Counted from the stretch's first letter, positions 45,555 through 57,600 are shown. The stretch is DNA of 64,000 nt from Gnetum montanum (GCA_015680685.1 MNCI01007673.1:68830-132829), one strand, 5' to 3'. Translations and numbers: made by a program. The notes: a model not told the origin generated them from the sequence alone.

Positions 45555-47854
45555 TACCCCTACGACTGAATGAAAACTCATCCTCAAGTGAAGAAGAGGA
45601 GGAACAAGTTTCTTATAAAATATTGGGAAGGTATGGAATTATTGACTGACATACAAACTAACTCAGATAGAAAAAACAAAATTTAAGTGTCCAAGTGTAC
45701 GGAGTTACATTATTTTACAAAATTGGGTGTTCATGATAAGAGAAGTGAACACCCTAAACAAAATTGACATCTGACTCCTCTTGGCAGTTGAGGAGCAAGA
45801 GAAAAGATCCAATGATCATGAACGGGCCTCATTGTGTGGTTCTTCCACATCACCATTGGTGCAGATAGTCCTACATCCAATCCATACTTCTTACTGCAAT
45901 CACAATGGAATCATGAATTAGTATGCAATGTGTAACACATAGTTGTTAAATGCCTTGTCTCATCGGTGGTTACACTTGGTTAGGTTGTGATTGTGATAGA
46001 TTGATTCCTTTAGGAGTGTTAGCAAGAAGGCTAACAGATAGGGTAAAATAGATAAGTGGTCCATCATATTTGAAAAAGTTCAACACAAGAAAATATTTGA
46101 AGAGGATGTAAGAATTCATAATAATAAAAAGGAAAGTTCACCAAAAAAATGTTTTGAAGATGTGCACAATTGGATGTCATTGATGAGATAAACAAAAGGA
46201 TTTGATTGTAAGAGTGTCTATGGGTAAAGAACTTAACTAATCCAACCAAAATATATGCAAGTGAGTCCTTCCCAAAGTAGGCACAGGCATTTCATGCCCT
46301 TGCATAATTTCATGGGCTCCATGGGTGATTAATGGTCACAGAAGATTAAGTACAAAAACTCAGAAGAAACTACCTAAGAATTTTGATACATCAAACTAGG
46401 ACATCGAACAAGAACATGAAACCGACAATGAAGTGAGACATGAAAAGCATAGATAAATGAGAGAGAGTGGAATGGAGTTCTTGATTAAGGTCACATGAAG
46501 TCTCTTGTGAATTTTATGGTTAAACGACTTGATAAAATCCATCATTAGTCTAGACCAAAACTAATCACATTTAGTGACTTCGCATTGCCATTCTAAGACC
46601 AGTCCATCCCCCTAAGACATAAGAGTGCTTCCACAAAACAACCACCATTTGTTATTAAAGAAGAAAAGAGAAGTACGAAGCGAGGAAGGCCCTTAGTTAC
46701 AGGGGACCTTTAGGCATGGGTAACATGTCTTTCTAGTCCCATAACTAGTGCTTGTAGTCCATTTATTTTGTCTATGGGGTGTGCTTTGAATTCCCATCAT
46801 TTTTTTTTTTTTGAAATGGAAACCACACCATGCAAATCCATATGTATTTATTGTATCTAAGGGATGTGCTTTGAATTCCCATTGTTTTTTTTTTATGAGA
46901 ACCCCACCATGCAATGACTTATTTAGCTTCCTTTTATTAGTTAACACAGAATGTTAAGAAAACCATGAAAACACACATGCACCTAGGTAAATAGAAAGGC
47001 ATAAAGAATACTAAATCCCCTTAAAATCACCCTATTTAAACCTTTGAATCCTTTCCAATTCTAAAAACTACCAAAGTCACAAATTTGTCAATGTTTTATT
47101 AATGAAAAAAGGGGACTACACATTTCTAGAACAAGGAAAACCATAGAGTTTGTGGATGGATGGATGTTGTGGACTCATTGCTTATTGCATGAAAAAGAAA
47201 CCATGTCCTCAACATCCATAATGAAATTCAAAGCTAGAATCATTTTGTGATAGCAGTAATTCACCAAAGTCAAAGAGAGGAATTTCACTAAATAGAAAAC
47301 CCCCAGAGAAGGGCTCTCCACCATCATTTTGGTATAGCAGTAATGGAGAATCATTAAATCTTTTTCCCTTTGTAAATTCATAATGTTGTTCTAATTGGTA
47401 ATCCTTGAGATTTTGTGCCTTAGTGGGACAGTAATCCCTGGCATCACTATCTTGCACAACATACTCAACATGAAGTTCCTAGAGACCCCATCGTATAAGC
47501 ATTTGTTGGAACATTACATGAATGGATCAATTGGGTAGCAATACGATGTTTCCCTCCATGTCATGCCACTAAAACTATTCATCTTGATGTAGGATGAAGG
47601 TGAAATAAGGTACATACTCATTAAGATGAGCATATACCACTTGATATTGTTGAGGCATTGACTAATGATCTCCATCAAACTTGGGTAGAGAAACACTACT
47701 ATGAGAATAAGGCATTTTCAATTAGATGATAAAAACATAATGTGTTTTTAAATTTTATTGTAGCAATTGTAAAATATGATATGACTCTAGGGTTCATTCC
47801 AATGATTTTGAATATTTTCCACTAAATCCTAGATAGCACACAAAAAAACCAAAA
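45555..47854 (-). other. PAL-2 internal region
   Basis: On the minus strand the part after the primer site opens at about 47715 with MPYSHSSVSLPKFDGDH, which looks like the start of a gag, but stops follow quickly. Short frames continue to 47175 without recognisable motifs. The left 1.5 kb is non-coding. A tandem duplication lies at 46762-46925. I cannot name a protein here. Confidence 0.5.
46762..46925. repeat. ~80-bp tandem duplication with poly-T
   Basis: Two units, each with gtgctttgaattccca, a run of T, then ccaccatgcaa (46762-46845 and 46846-46925). The T runs differ in length. Confidence 0.82.
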
Positions 47855-47874
47855 GGTCTTGGCAATGGCACCAA
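47855..47874 (-). promoter_or_regulatory. PAL-2 primer-binding site
   Basis: Minus strand TTGGTGCCATTGCCAAG, against the Athila-type TGGCGCCGTTGCCGGGG. Position directly after the LTR fixes the element's direction. Confidence 0.72.
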
Positions 47875-48706
47875 TGATGAGCAATGAGGTACCCCTACGT
47901 CCAACCATACAAATCACTAAGGCATTCACACATGATCCAATTGAATTCCATGGACCTATAGTTCTCTAGTGTACTAGTTCTTCTAGAAAGTGAAATGGGC
48001 ATTGAGAACATTTGTTGTCTTTACAACTACACTTGTGAAGCTCAAGGATATGGTTTAAGTATAATTGATGTACATGATTTTTATCATTTTATGTTTATAA
48101 GTTTAATCTCCTACAATAAGAATGAAAGGTAGAGTAATTTAAGATCTAATTCATTCATTTCCTAGCTATCCTAACACAAGTAACTAATCCAATTTCCTAG
48201 ATACATCTTGAACACATATAGTGCTACTAGGTTACCAAACGTTAAGTGTTTTTGGCTTACCAAGCACTATATATATGCTTGAAGTAGTCATGCTTGTGTT
48301 CATTAACAACTACAAATTTTTTGCTTAATTAAAGTGCATTAAAGTAAAGTGAATTATAGAAAACATTAATATATTCTCAGTGCTACAAGGACTATCAAAA
48401 GAGTTCATTTTTATTCCCATCACATTGTTATGCTCAGGTACATCAGTCCTCAAAAAAAGATCCGTACACACTCAAACTCCTGTTGTGGGCACTCAAAAAA
48501 TATTCTAACTATAGAGAAAACAAACTACAAGAGCTTTTCTACTCTATGCAAAAACTATGAAAAAACTATCTAGGAATCGTGAGCCCAAGTGCTATATTTA
48601 TAGGCTAGTATATATCCTGCAATATTGGATATTTGATATTACATCTAGGGCTCCAACATCGAATACCCGATGTCAAGATCGGAGCATGTCAAAACATGAC
48701 TCATCA
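47875..48706 (-). repeat. PAL-2 5' LTR
   Basis: 832 bp, starting TGATGAGCAATGAGG on the plus strand and ending ACTCATCA. Its palindrome (48656-48673) reads acatcgaatacccgatgt; differences from the other LTR are all transitions. Confidence 0.85.
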
Positions 48707-49975
48707 ATAATCTACATGAAGGTCTTCCTTATTTTAAGGATGAATTAAGTTTAATGATCAAGGATTAATAGCTATTGGAAATGAAGCACTTAATTAAGAT
48801 CCTAATTATCTTTAAAATAAATAGAATGAAGGGCTTCGAAAACATATTATTATGCATCCTTACAATTAAATATAATCTTAAAAATAGGGCTCTAGACTAG
48901 ATCAACTATGATAATAATAATTTATGAAATAGGGTTGAAGAGAAAATATAGATTCATTGGAATTTTATTAAACAAATAATTGGTTCTTATTAAGTGCTAA
49001 TTATAATAATTCCATTTGGAACAAGAAGTACATGTACATGATCTCTCCAACATGTTAGCTATAAAAGAAATGTTTTACTAGGAAAAGCTATCTAGAACTA
49101 AAATGTGGTTCTAAATCCTTCTTTTATCATTGTTAGCTTTGAAAAGTTAAAAGACAACTTCAAGCCTTTAAATTAGTACAAAATGATAGCTCAAGTAAAT
49201 GATTCTAGAAATTGTATGTACGTCATAAACAAAGCCAACACTCAATTATGACTCTTTTGACATGTTTTCTTGCAAATGAAGCTCAATTAAATGAATCAAG
49301 ATTACTTAGAATGGGATTTATTTTCAAAATAATCTTACATAGTATAAAATTAAAATTAGATTCCCTAAAAGGTCTCTAACACATGAGTGAAGGTAAGTAG
49401 GGCCATTAGAACTCATAATTAGAACCAAAATTTAGTTCTATAGAAGCTTTGAGCCATGTAGGTTAGGATCCACAATAGCCAACATAGTTATTTAAAAATA
49501 GATTTTAGGAAAGATTTTGAATCTAAAAACTAACTATTCCATGTCATCTACAAAAAGGATGCAAAATCTAGAATAGCTAATTAGAACTAAAATTTGATTC
49601 TACCTAAGCCCACTAACATAGAAGCCAAAATAGTTTAAAATAAAGCTAAAGTGCAAAAAAGAGAATCTTCAAGGACAAAAATTGATTCTAATTTGCTCTT
49701 TGCCATGTAAACCATAGTAATCTTACCAAGTATAAATGTCAAAAATGTTAAAGAATGAAGTTGACCATAATCTTATATTTCCATTTACATGTACCCTTAA
49801 AAAAATTTTCTTTCTATCCCATTAAATGTATGTCATTTTAAAGCTTTATTTAGAACCAAAATTTGATTCTACCTAGATCATCTTACATGTTAGTGAGTAA
49901 GCATGAGTATCAAAAGGATCCACAAATAGAACAACTACTTCAATACATAATATCAAAGGGGACATTGTAGACCTT
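48707..49975. other. Unassigned AT-rich block with recurring 19-mer
   Basis: No protein motif in any frame. It carries six of the eight copies of the near-palindromic 19-mer described at 48969. It lies between PAL-2 and the SIR-3 solo LTR and continues after it, so it predates SIR-3. It has no counterpart in the ATH-2 spacer and is probably a separate insertion in ATH-1. Confidence 0.5.
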
Positions 49976-51398
49976 TTAGTTTTCATAAACTTAGAAAATA
50001 TAGAATGTGGAAAATGTGTTTATATTTCCTTGTAGGTCCAAGGGTATACCAAGAGCATGATGAGATTAGGACAATAGCACAATTAAGAGCTTTAATGTAT
50101 CAAGACATTAGATTGGGACAAAGAGAAATTTTTGAGTCAAAATGAGAGCTACATTGAGATGACAAGAAGGTTCAAGGCTTCAAAAAAAAGCTAAATTGAG
50201 ATGACAAGAATATCCAAGACTTCAAAATGAGAGCTATGTTGAAATGACAAGAAGATATAAGACTTCAAAATGAGAGCTACATTGAAATAATAAGATAAGA
50301 GCTAAGATATAATAGGAGTCGACGAGTTAAACAAATATGCTTCGAAGACTACCAAGATGTCAAATTGACAAGGGAATGCCTCGAATTTCAAAGTGAAAAA
50401 GTAGAGTAGGCTTCTATGAAAAATAGCATACGTTTATCTTTGAAGATATACATCTATAGGAAGAGATCTATGTTTCAAGATAGATGCCTAGAGGAAGACA
50501 TCTAAGGGTAGAAATCTACAGTTAGATGTTGTTCCAAAATTGACAATGTTAATAAAAAGACATCTCCACTTTGAATTAGACATCCTAGGTAGCTGTTATC
50601 AAGCTATTGGATGAACTTCAAGGGGCTTTTGAAACCTCAAAGAGTATAAAACAAAGAGGAATTCCTAAGAATCTTATAGCACTGTTCACACAATTGGATC
50701 ATCATTGTATACATCTTTTGTAGTACTTATGTCCATCATTGTATATCATTTGTATGTTGTTTTGTGAGAGCTAAAATGTAACTTGTAAAGTGTAGTTATA
50801 CTTTATTCTTATTTTTCTTTCTTTTCATTTTTCTTTATAGCCCTATGGGGTTGATGTGCTTCTTGTGAAAAGGAATCTTCATTAAGCTTGTTGGGACCTT
50901 ACGAGGTTGAGTGGTTTTGTGATGAAAAAACACTTCCGTGTAGAGCTCACATTTGTGAAGGTTGTGGGATCCTTTGAATCACATTTTGATCTTATTTGAA
51001 ACTTATGAGGTTGAGTGGTTTCATGCTAATAAAATAATTCAAAGTGGAGCTCAAATCTTACAAAGGTCATGGTACCCTCTAAGACACATTTTTAATGAAC
51101 AAAGTTTAGAGGTGTGCAAGGATTCTATCCTCTAAGTGTGGACATACCCAAGTTTGGGAATTATGTAAAACTAGTGTTTGGTTTTTTGTGGCTGTAGCTA
51201 TTATTTTTAAGAACTTATTCAACCCCCCTTCTAAATTCTAGATCCTTAGACATATATGTAAGCTCACTATTCACATCTAGTAAAAAATCAAGATGAAGTA
51301 AATCAGGCTATTTAGAAACAAAATTTGATTCTAGAAAGCTCATCTTCCATGTTAACTCAATCCAGAGGAACCACTATTTAAAACCAAAATCTGGTTCT
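48969..51398. repeat. Eight dispersed copies of a near-palindromic 19-mer
   Basis: Consensus agaaccaaaatttgattct at 48969, 49094, 49421, 49583, 49671, 49852, 51314 and 51380, the first and fifth being weak. Halves are nearly complementary (agaa and ttct ends, caaa and tttg inside). Several copies share the following bases too (acctagatcatcttacatgt type). With the 1278-bp SIR-3 insertion removed, most spacings fall at 160-185 bp or near half that, suggesting a decayed tandem array. Confidence 0.7.
49976..51248 (+). mobile_element. SIR-3: solo LTR of the Sirevirus-like family
   Basis: 1273 bp from TGTAGACCTTTT to gatcctta, flanked by perfect gacat copies (49971-49975 and 51249-51253). It matches SIR-1 and SIR-2 LTRs at both ends and in the middle (gttgatgtgcttcttgtgaa; ggtgtgcaaggattctatcc; gtgtggacatacccaag). 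It carries agatgcctagaggaag / agacatct words like the others. No internal region remains, so the element was lost by LTR recombination. Confidence 0.92.
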
Positions 51399-51515
51399 AC
51401 ATAGTTCTTTATCCATATTATCCAATTAAAATTATTAGTTATTTAGCTTGTGCAATCACAAATAAGATTAGCACCAAAGTCAAGTTCAAATATAATTTTA
51501 AAAGATAAAGCAAGC
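51254..51515. other. Continuation of unassigned block
   Basis: Carries the last two strong copies of the 19-mer (51314, 51380) and the left target copy of the RTE fragment (51507-51515). No coding motif. Confidence 0.5.
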
Positions 51516-51787
51516 GTATATTTTAGATAAGCTACAAGAATGAAAACTTAAATTTTTTGGTCATATGCAAAGAATATCAAATAATAAGCCTATAAACAAA
51601 GGTTACTACATCATTTTTCCAAGAAATTTTCCAAAAGAAATAGCAAAGAAGACATGGAAAAATAATCAAACATAATTTTAAAAAAAAATATGAATAAATA
51701 AATATCTATCTTTTCATAATGGAAAATGATGAAAATGAACTCATGTAGCCAACCCCATTTTATTGGAACAAGGCTAAGATGATGATG
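51516..51787 (+). mobile_element. 5'-truncated RTE-type LINE 3' end
   Basis: Encodes the C-terminus of a plant RTE LINE: DKLQE, then LNFLVICKEYQ / frame-shifted FGHMQRISNNKPI, KKTWKN, followed by the diagnostic end catgtagccaaccccatttt, then ggaacaaggct and a gatgatgatg tail. Flanked by aaagcaagc on both sides (51507-51515, 51788-51796). RTE LINEs end in short tandem repeats instead of poly-A, as here. Confidence 0.87.
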
Positions 51788-53190
51788 AAAGCAAGCTTTG
51801 AATTACTCAAGGCTAATGTGTTAAAGGTAGCTGAAGAAATAAATTAAGACTAAATCCCTAGGGATAAGTGGCAATAATAATATTGAACACTATGAAGGTG
51901 CATGAGAAAATTAAAAAGGATCATCTTCTTAATTTCCAAAACCACCATAGCCATTCAAGAGTAGAGTTAGAGAGCTTATGAATTACAAAGCTACCTATGC
52001 TTTCACTTAGAAGAAAATTCAATCTCTAAACACTGGAATGATTCATAGAACCCTAGCTTCATCCTAGTAGCTCTAAACCTTTTGGAAAAAATGTCACACA
52101 AATAGAAAGATAAGGCTCTACAAAATTTCAATATGTATATACATTTATCTTCTCAAAATACTTGCATATATTCAAGCTTAATATCTATCAACTATGAAAA
52201 TAAATTAATGTCGGGAACTATATAGTTGAAGAAGATGAAGCTAACCTAATTTAGCTCGATGGATCATGAATATGCTAAGAAGATAAAGCTAATATATTTT
52301 GAATCAATGGAAGAATGGTGTCTTATATATATAAAAATAGAACTTTACAAGTCAAGATTCTAGTTGAGAGCTAATATGGTTAGACATGTTATTACCAAGC
52401 TCATACCTAAAATTGTATATGAAAAAGACAAGCTAAAATTCTAGAGGAATAAAAAATACTTCATTAATATAAGCATTAAAAAGAGCTATGAGTTGTATAG
52501 GACGTTAGAGCCAAATTTTACATGAGGGAAATAAAAGCAACTTAATTATGAGATACTAACTGGAAAATTTATCATACATTCAAAGACTAGAAAGGTAATA
52601 AAGGTCATTTTTCAATATCCCATCAAGGTGTGATGCAAAATTTCAAAGGTTAATAAGCTTTGATTCACCCATTGCAATTTTTTCCGCTTTGAAGTTATGT
52701 TTTTGCAAGGAAATTAACACAATTGATGAAATGCATATTTCATTGATAACTCCATTAGAAAATGATAGGATTTTCTTTCCAGCTCATCTTATGAATGATG
52801 TCTAGAAACATAGATTTTATGAACTTCATGAATATGGTTTCTAGTTAAATTTAAGATCTTTCTTATTAGATTATATTCTAATATTTCTAAGCCAAAGAGA
52901 ATGAGCCCTATAGTGATAAGTAACTCATCTCAGCACAAAGCTCATCCAAAAGATTCTTGCTATGATGTTTTTTCATGTCATTTACCAAAAAATCTATTTA
53001 CATCAAGTCATTAGCTCTTAAAATCCAATTATAGCTATTTGGAGGTATCCATATCTTGGTAGAGCTCAAAACTAGCAGTTATCTAAAACAAGTTTTATGA
53101 GAATTTTTTTTGGGAATTCAACAGCAAGAAAGAGTCTCATTAATATCAAAAGCAAAAAAAATTTAATATTTTTTTGTTAATTAGTGTTGT
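51788..53190. other. Unassigned AT-rich sequence
   Basis: About 1.4 kb with no protein motif that I can support and no match elsewhere in the window. It ends where ATH-1 spacer becomes recognisable near 53200. Confidence 0.4.
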
Positions 53191-54412
53191 TTTATTATGG
53201 TTATTAGTTTTTCTCATGGCGGTGGACCCAAGATGATGTAATGTGATGTTACTACAAGAGGCATAGACTTGGTTCAAAATCCTAATAGATAGAAATGGAT
53301 AACTATTTTTAATCATGTTCTATACACAAGGCCTATTTCAACCATGTAAAGGTACCCCATCCCATTTCTACAATCCTTTATAACTTCATTTCATGTCATT
53401 GCTATGTGCATTTATGAATTTAATGGTTTTGTTTAGTATAATATAGAATTCCAAATATGATAGTTTCATGTGTGTTGGAACAAGGATTGCATCAACATCC
53501 AATTTTCTAAGTATTCACTAAACATAAGCTTACTTTGGAGGGTATCCACTTATATAACTAATGGAAATCTTGTTCATGAATTAGCTCCACACTTTCCAAA
53601 CATCATGACCCTACTCTTTGATATTCATGCATCATTACCAACCGAATTTTCCTTAGTTTCATTCAATATTATGCTCAAAATCATTCGAAAACACCAATTT
53701 TCAAGTTTCCAAATGCATCAAATACATCGATTCAACATATTTCAAGCATTTCTAGCCCTTATAGTAGTCTTAAAAAACTCTTCTATGATTTATAGCCCGT
53801 CATAAAAATCAATTTTAACTTCAAAACTCTTTTAAAAATCCCTAGAAACTTAAATATAAATATTCAACTAAATTGTTTATATTGATGTTACTATGTCAAC
53901 ATTGCCCTATTGACATGTTAACCTTGATACAAGTAAAAAGAACCTATATATACACATCCATAATTAGTTGACATTTAGAATAAGAGTTTTTCCCATTTTC
54001 TAAAGCACTCAACCTTCCAAGAGCCATTTCTTCCAAACCAAACCCACAATCAACACCATTCAAAAACCTATGAGCTTCCAAAGTTGAGCTCTACATCTTG
54101 GGAATAGCTACAACATGATCAAAAAATTTACCTAACACCTAGTATTTTAAAAATTAAGATAACTATGATAAAAACGATTAAATTAAACAAATAACCAAAC
54201 AATTTGGTTACCCTAGGACTTCCAAAATAACAAATCATAATCAACTAAGAGGTTACACGATCATTGTTTCTAAACATATGGTCAAAATTACAAATGATGA
54301 TTAAGGACAAGATGCTATAAATTATTTTTTAAATTAATAAATTATTTTTTAAATAATTTCAAATTGCACTAATATGTATTCTAAAAGCTAGAGGCCTATC
54401 ATAATAAAGGAA
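53191..54412 (+). other. ATH-1 spacer, right part
   Basis: Aligns to ATH-2 spacer 24040-25640: shared gatgtaatgtgatgt, then ggcatagacttggtt/ggtatggacttggtt, and a single diverged copy of the 210-bp unit at 54130-54270. It directly precedes the ATH-1 3' ORF. The 111-codon frame at 53470-53805 has no counterpart in ATH-2 and is not called. Confidence 0.68.
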
Positions 54413-57200
54413 GAAAATATTCAAAGGTGGACACAAACAAGGATGAAAATAACAAAAAAAACAACCATAAGAGTTCCGTGAAATGGAACTCATAAGAAAG
54501 GAATAAGAAGTTTAGTTAGTCAAGTAGATTTTTACTCCACAAATAGGGCCATATATGCTAGACAAGAAACCTCAACCATAGTCAAACCTTAAGATAACCC
54601 TCATAGACATATGCTTAGCAAAAATCAAGGAGAAGAAAATTTATTCAGTAGTCATGCCAGATTCCAGCTTTGGATTATTCATAAATTTTACATCACAATA
54701 GGTGTGAGAGCAATTATGAGCCTCTATTGCTTGGTCAACAATCTTGAATAATAAGGATTGGTATCTAGGTAAGACATTTTTCTTCTAGATCAACCACCAA
54801 AAGGATGTGACCATAAATATTAAATACATTACAATTTCCTACTCCATTGATGACATAACAAAGATCCTAGGACTTTTAAATGTTGGGATATAAGTTCTTG
54901 AAGTGTTTACTAATTACAACTCTAAAAACATAAATGGCAGGTGCATAGAGCTTATGGAGTGGACAAGAAGAAGTATGGCTTCATAACCCAAGCCAATAAG
55001 GTATATTGCAAGATCACAATATGTCATATAAATCCTATGATATGGCCTAGCAAGATCACCTCATTTTTTACAAGGTCATGTATAGCCCTTATTGGAAAGT
55101 TTCAAGCCATCTTGCCTTAGCTATTTTTTTTTCTTTTTTAAATTAAAAAGAAATTCAAGAAGAATGAAGGAGACACAAAGATCCTCCCCTTTATGCTCCT
55201 TATCATAAACCTCTACAACAAGGTAGAAATCACCCACTACACAAATGACATTCTCCAAAGAGATCTAGTAGTTTCATGATATGAATTAATGAAAGAGAAC
55301 CCAACCCTTAAAATTCAATATGAGTTTCTACAATCAATTACTATATCTATTGCAACATCCTTCATAGTATTTGTAACAATAGGTTTAACCACAACTACTA
55401 TCATTCATGCAACTACAATCATAGATATCAAAGCCAATTCAAGTATACATAATGTTATTCATCAAGATTTTGTAAATGACTCAAAAGTTTATCATCCTAT
55501 AAGAAGCCACTTTTATAATGTCTTCCAAACCATAATTTGGTAACAAGATAACCTATTCAACTTGTTCCAAGCTCAAAAAATAAGTATCATAGTTCAAGTA
55601 AATCCTATAATAGGAGTTGTAGTAGTTACGTTACCTATTGAAAAATATCTTAAGATATCTAATAATGCTACATTCTTCCTTGTCACACTAGAGTAGGTGA
55701 ATGTGGAAACTATGATAATTATGTCACATTAATGGCAAGAAACCATTATGTAGGTGGCCATAGATAGAATTGAAGATCCTCAAAGGTCCATGCAACATTG
55801 GTCCTAGATTTTGCTACTATCCCTAACATTCAAATGTTTGTAGGGGCTAGATCGACTGAATGCAAAAAAATGAGTGTTGAATTTCATAAGGAAGTACTAT
55901 ATAGACTAGTTTATGTTGGGAAAATGATTTTAGATATCTTCATCATTCTAGAAGATATCATTGCAATATATTTTAAACTATGCATAGTCAAGAGAAAGTT
56001 GATTATCTCTAAGACTCAACTATAGTATACAAGACTGTTGAACCAACAATTATAAGATAAAGTAATGTAACTTTATGACTATCTATTATACATTACCATC
56101 AACCAACTTAGCCAATCTAATGACAATGTAATCAATTAGCTAAAGTCTAAGTAACATCAAGTGGATATGGAAAAAAAGAAGACCACATGGGATGCATTTT
56201 AAGAAAATTCTAAGCCTTATTCCTTAAACTAATACATCATCATGTTGACATAGGAAAATGAATGCTTTGCCCTTAAGAAAAGAAGGTTTCATAACATTTA
56301 AAGGAAAAAGAACCAACTTGAGAACCATTTGAAGTATCTCCAAGAGTAATTAGCACACATGAACATAAATGTTCACAGCTTGGTAGTAGAAAATAAAAGT
56401 TTCTCAATGATGTAGGTCAAAGCTATCTAACAAAAATCAATAATTAAGATTGTCTCGTGGTAGAACAATGTCATCAAGCATGAGCAACTCAAAAATATTA
56501 ATCAAGACTAGGTAGGCCTTTAAAAATAAATCAAGAAGAAATAAATCTAGAAAGTAAAGATAAATTTGAACCAAATCCTATAGCAATTTCTTAAACCTAC
56601 CTGATAGTCCATCTTGAATGGAATCAACATAGTAAACTATATAGATATTAAATTTAAGAAGATACAAATTAAGAACATGACCAAGTATATGAATTTTGAC
56701 AACTTACACTATGCAAATCTAGCAATGCTAACTACTTATAGGCCTAGACACAAGTTGGAAAAAAAGTTGTCACTTCTTCCTTGCTTTATGAAAATGAGCA
56801 CATGCTTCACAATGAAGCACTTTAGAAACTACATATTACAAATGTGGAGCTAGAGAATCTTACAAGAAAGTTCACTAATCACAAAGATATTATTAAGAAC
56901 CTAGTCAACATGATGGTAGACTACCAAGAGCTATAGGCTAAATTTAAGCATTTGACATTAAATGAAATAATTTTATGGCTTGATTTATTAATGCACATGA
57001 GATGTTTTGAACTCTATCCTATCATTGATAAGAGCCAATAAATTCCACTCTAGGAAATCTAACCTAGACCATTCATGATCTCAAAATAAAGAAGGAAAAA
57101 ATATGAGTCCTAATTGAAGCAATTTACATGAAGAAAGTAGCAATAGTAGCAAATTTTTAGCCATAAGAACCACTAATGTGGGAGAGCCTCCATCAACAAG
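54413..57200 (+). pseudogene. ATH-1 3' ORF (homologue of ATH-2 3' ORF)
   Basis: Same order of blocks as ATH-2 and nearly the same length (2.79 kb against 2.73 kb): SVVMPDSSFGLFINFTSQ (about 54640), a middle region with frames at 55289 and 55798, Lys/Glu-rich stretches (56250-56560), then KNMTKYMNFDNLHYANLAML (about 56670) and a VDYQEL block (about 56910). Stops and shifts are frequent. That two separate insertions keep the same long ORF in the same place argues that it belonged to the element and was once under selection. No named domain recognised. Confidence 0.72.
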
Positions 57201-57434
57201 AATAGTATAAAGTATCTACCTTGGCCATTTTTGAAATCCTACCATTTTTATAAGGAAAATTTCTCCAATTTTTTTTTAGATTTTTAAAAGACACAAATAA
57301 ATTTATAATATGGTGTTCAAGTTTGGTCAAGTCATCTTAGTGAATTAATCATTTAGATATTACTCCCATAAATTTGTAAACTCTATTCCAATTTTTTTAA
57401 GTAAAATTTGAGATTTTAGTTAGTCATGGTGGTG

Positions 57435-57600
57435 TGATCAATAGTTCCAATGTCAACTACATCAAGATATCTACATCAATGTAGCTTCATCGATGTATCA
57501 ATATTAACATTAATTAGGATGCATTGACACTTCAACGTTGATGAAATGCTTGTAAATTCTATCAATATGATCATACCTACCACATTTATACCATTAGTTT
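57435..57600 (+). repeat. Probable start of ATH-1 3' LTR
   Basis: ttagttagtcatgg precedes tgatcaatagttccaatgtc here, as ttagtcatgg precedes tgataaaacccatatgtcaa in ATH-2 (39640). The right end is not identifiable; the given end is only where similarity stops being visible. Confidence 0.45.

Larger units (their letters stand above)
44718..48706 (-). mobile_element. PAL-2: older LTR element without pol, related to PAL-1
   Basis: LTRs at 44718-45554 and 47875-48706 are clearly homologous (e.g. both carry agttctnnagtgtactagttcttctag) and end CTCATCA like PAL-1. Next to the right LTR, minus strand TTGGTGCCATTGCCAAG (47874-47858) is a tRNA-Asp-type primer site, so the right LTR is the 5' LTR. The 2.3-kb interior shows no protease, RT or integrase. 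It carries one spacer repeat on the minus strand (46741-46706), like Athila-type spacers, so PAL-2 is probably a deletion derivative of an Athila-like element. Flanks gttaa and ataat do not match, so the target copy is uncertain. Confidence 0.83.

Noticed and set aside
44713-48711. Target duplication for PAL-2
   Set aside because: Flanks gttaa and ataat do not match convincingly.
53470-53805. 111-codon frame
   Set aside because: Lies in ATH-1 spacer; the matching ATH-2 spacer has no such frame, so it is not conserved.
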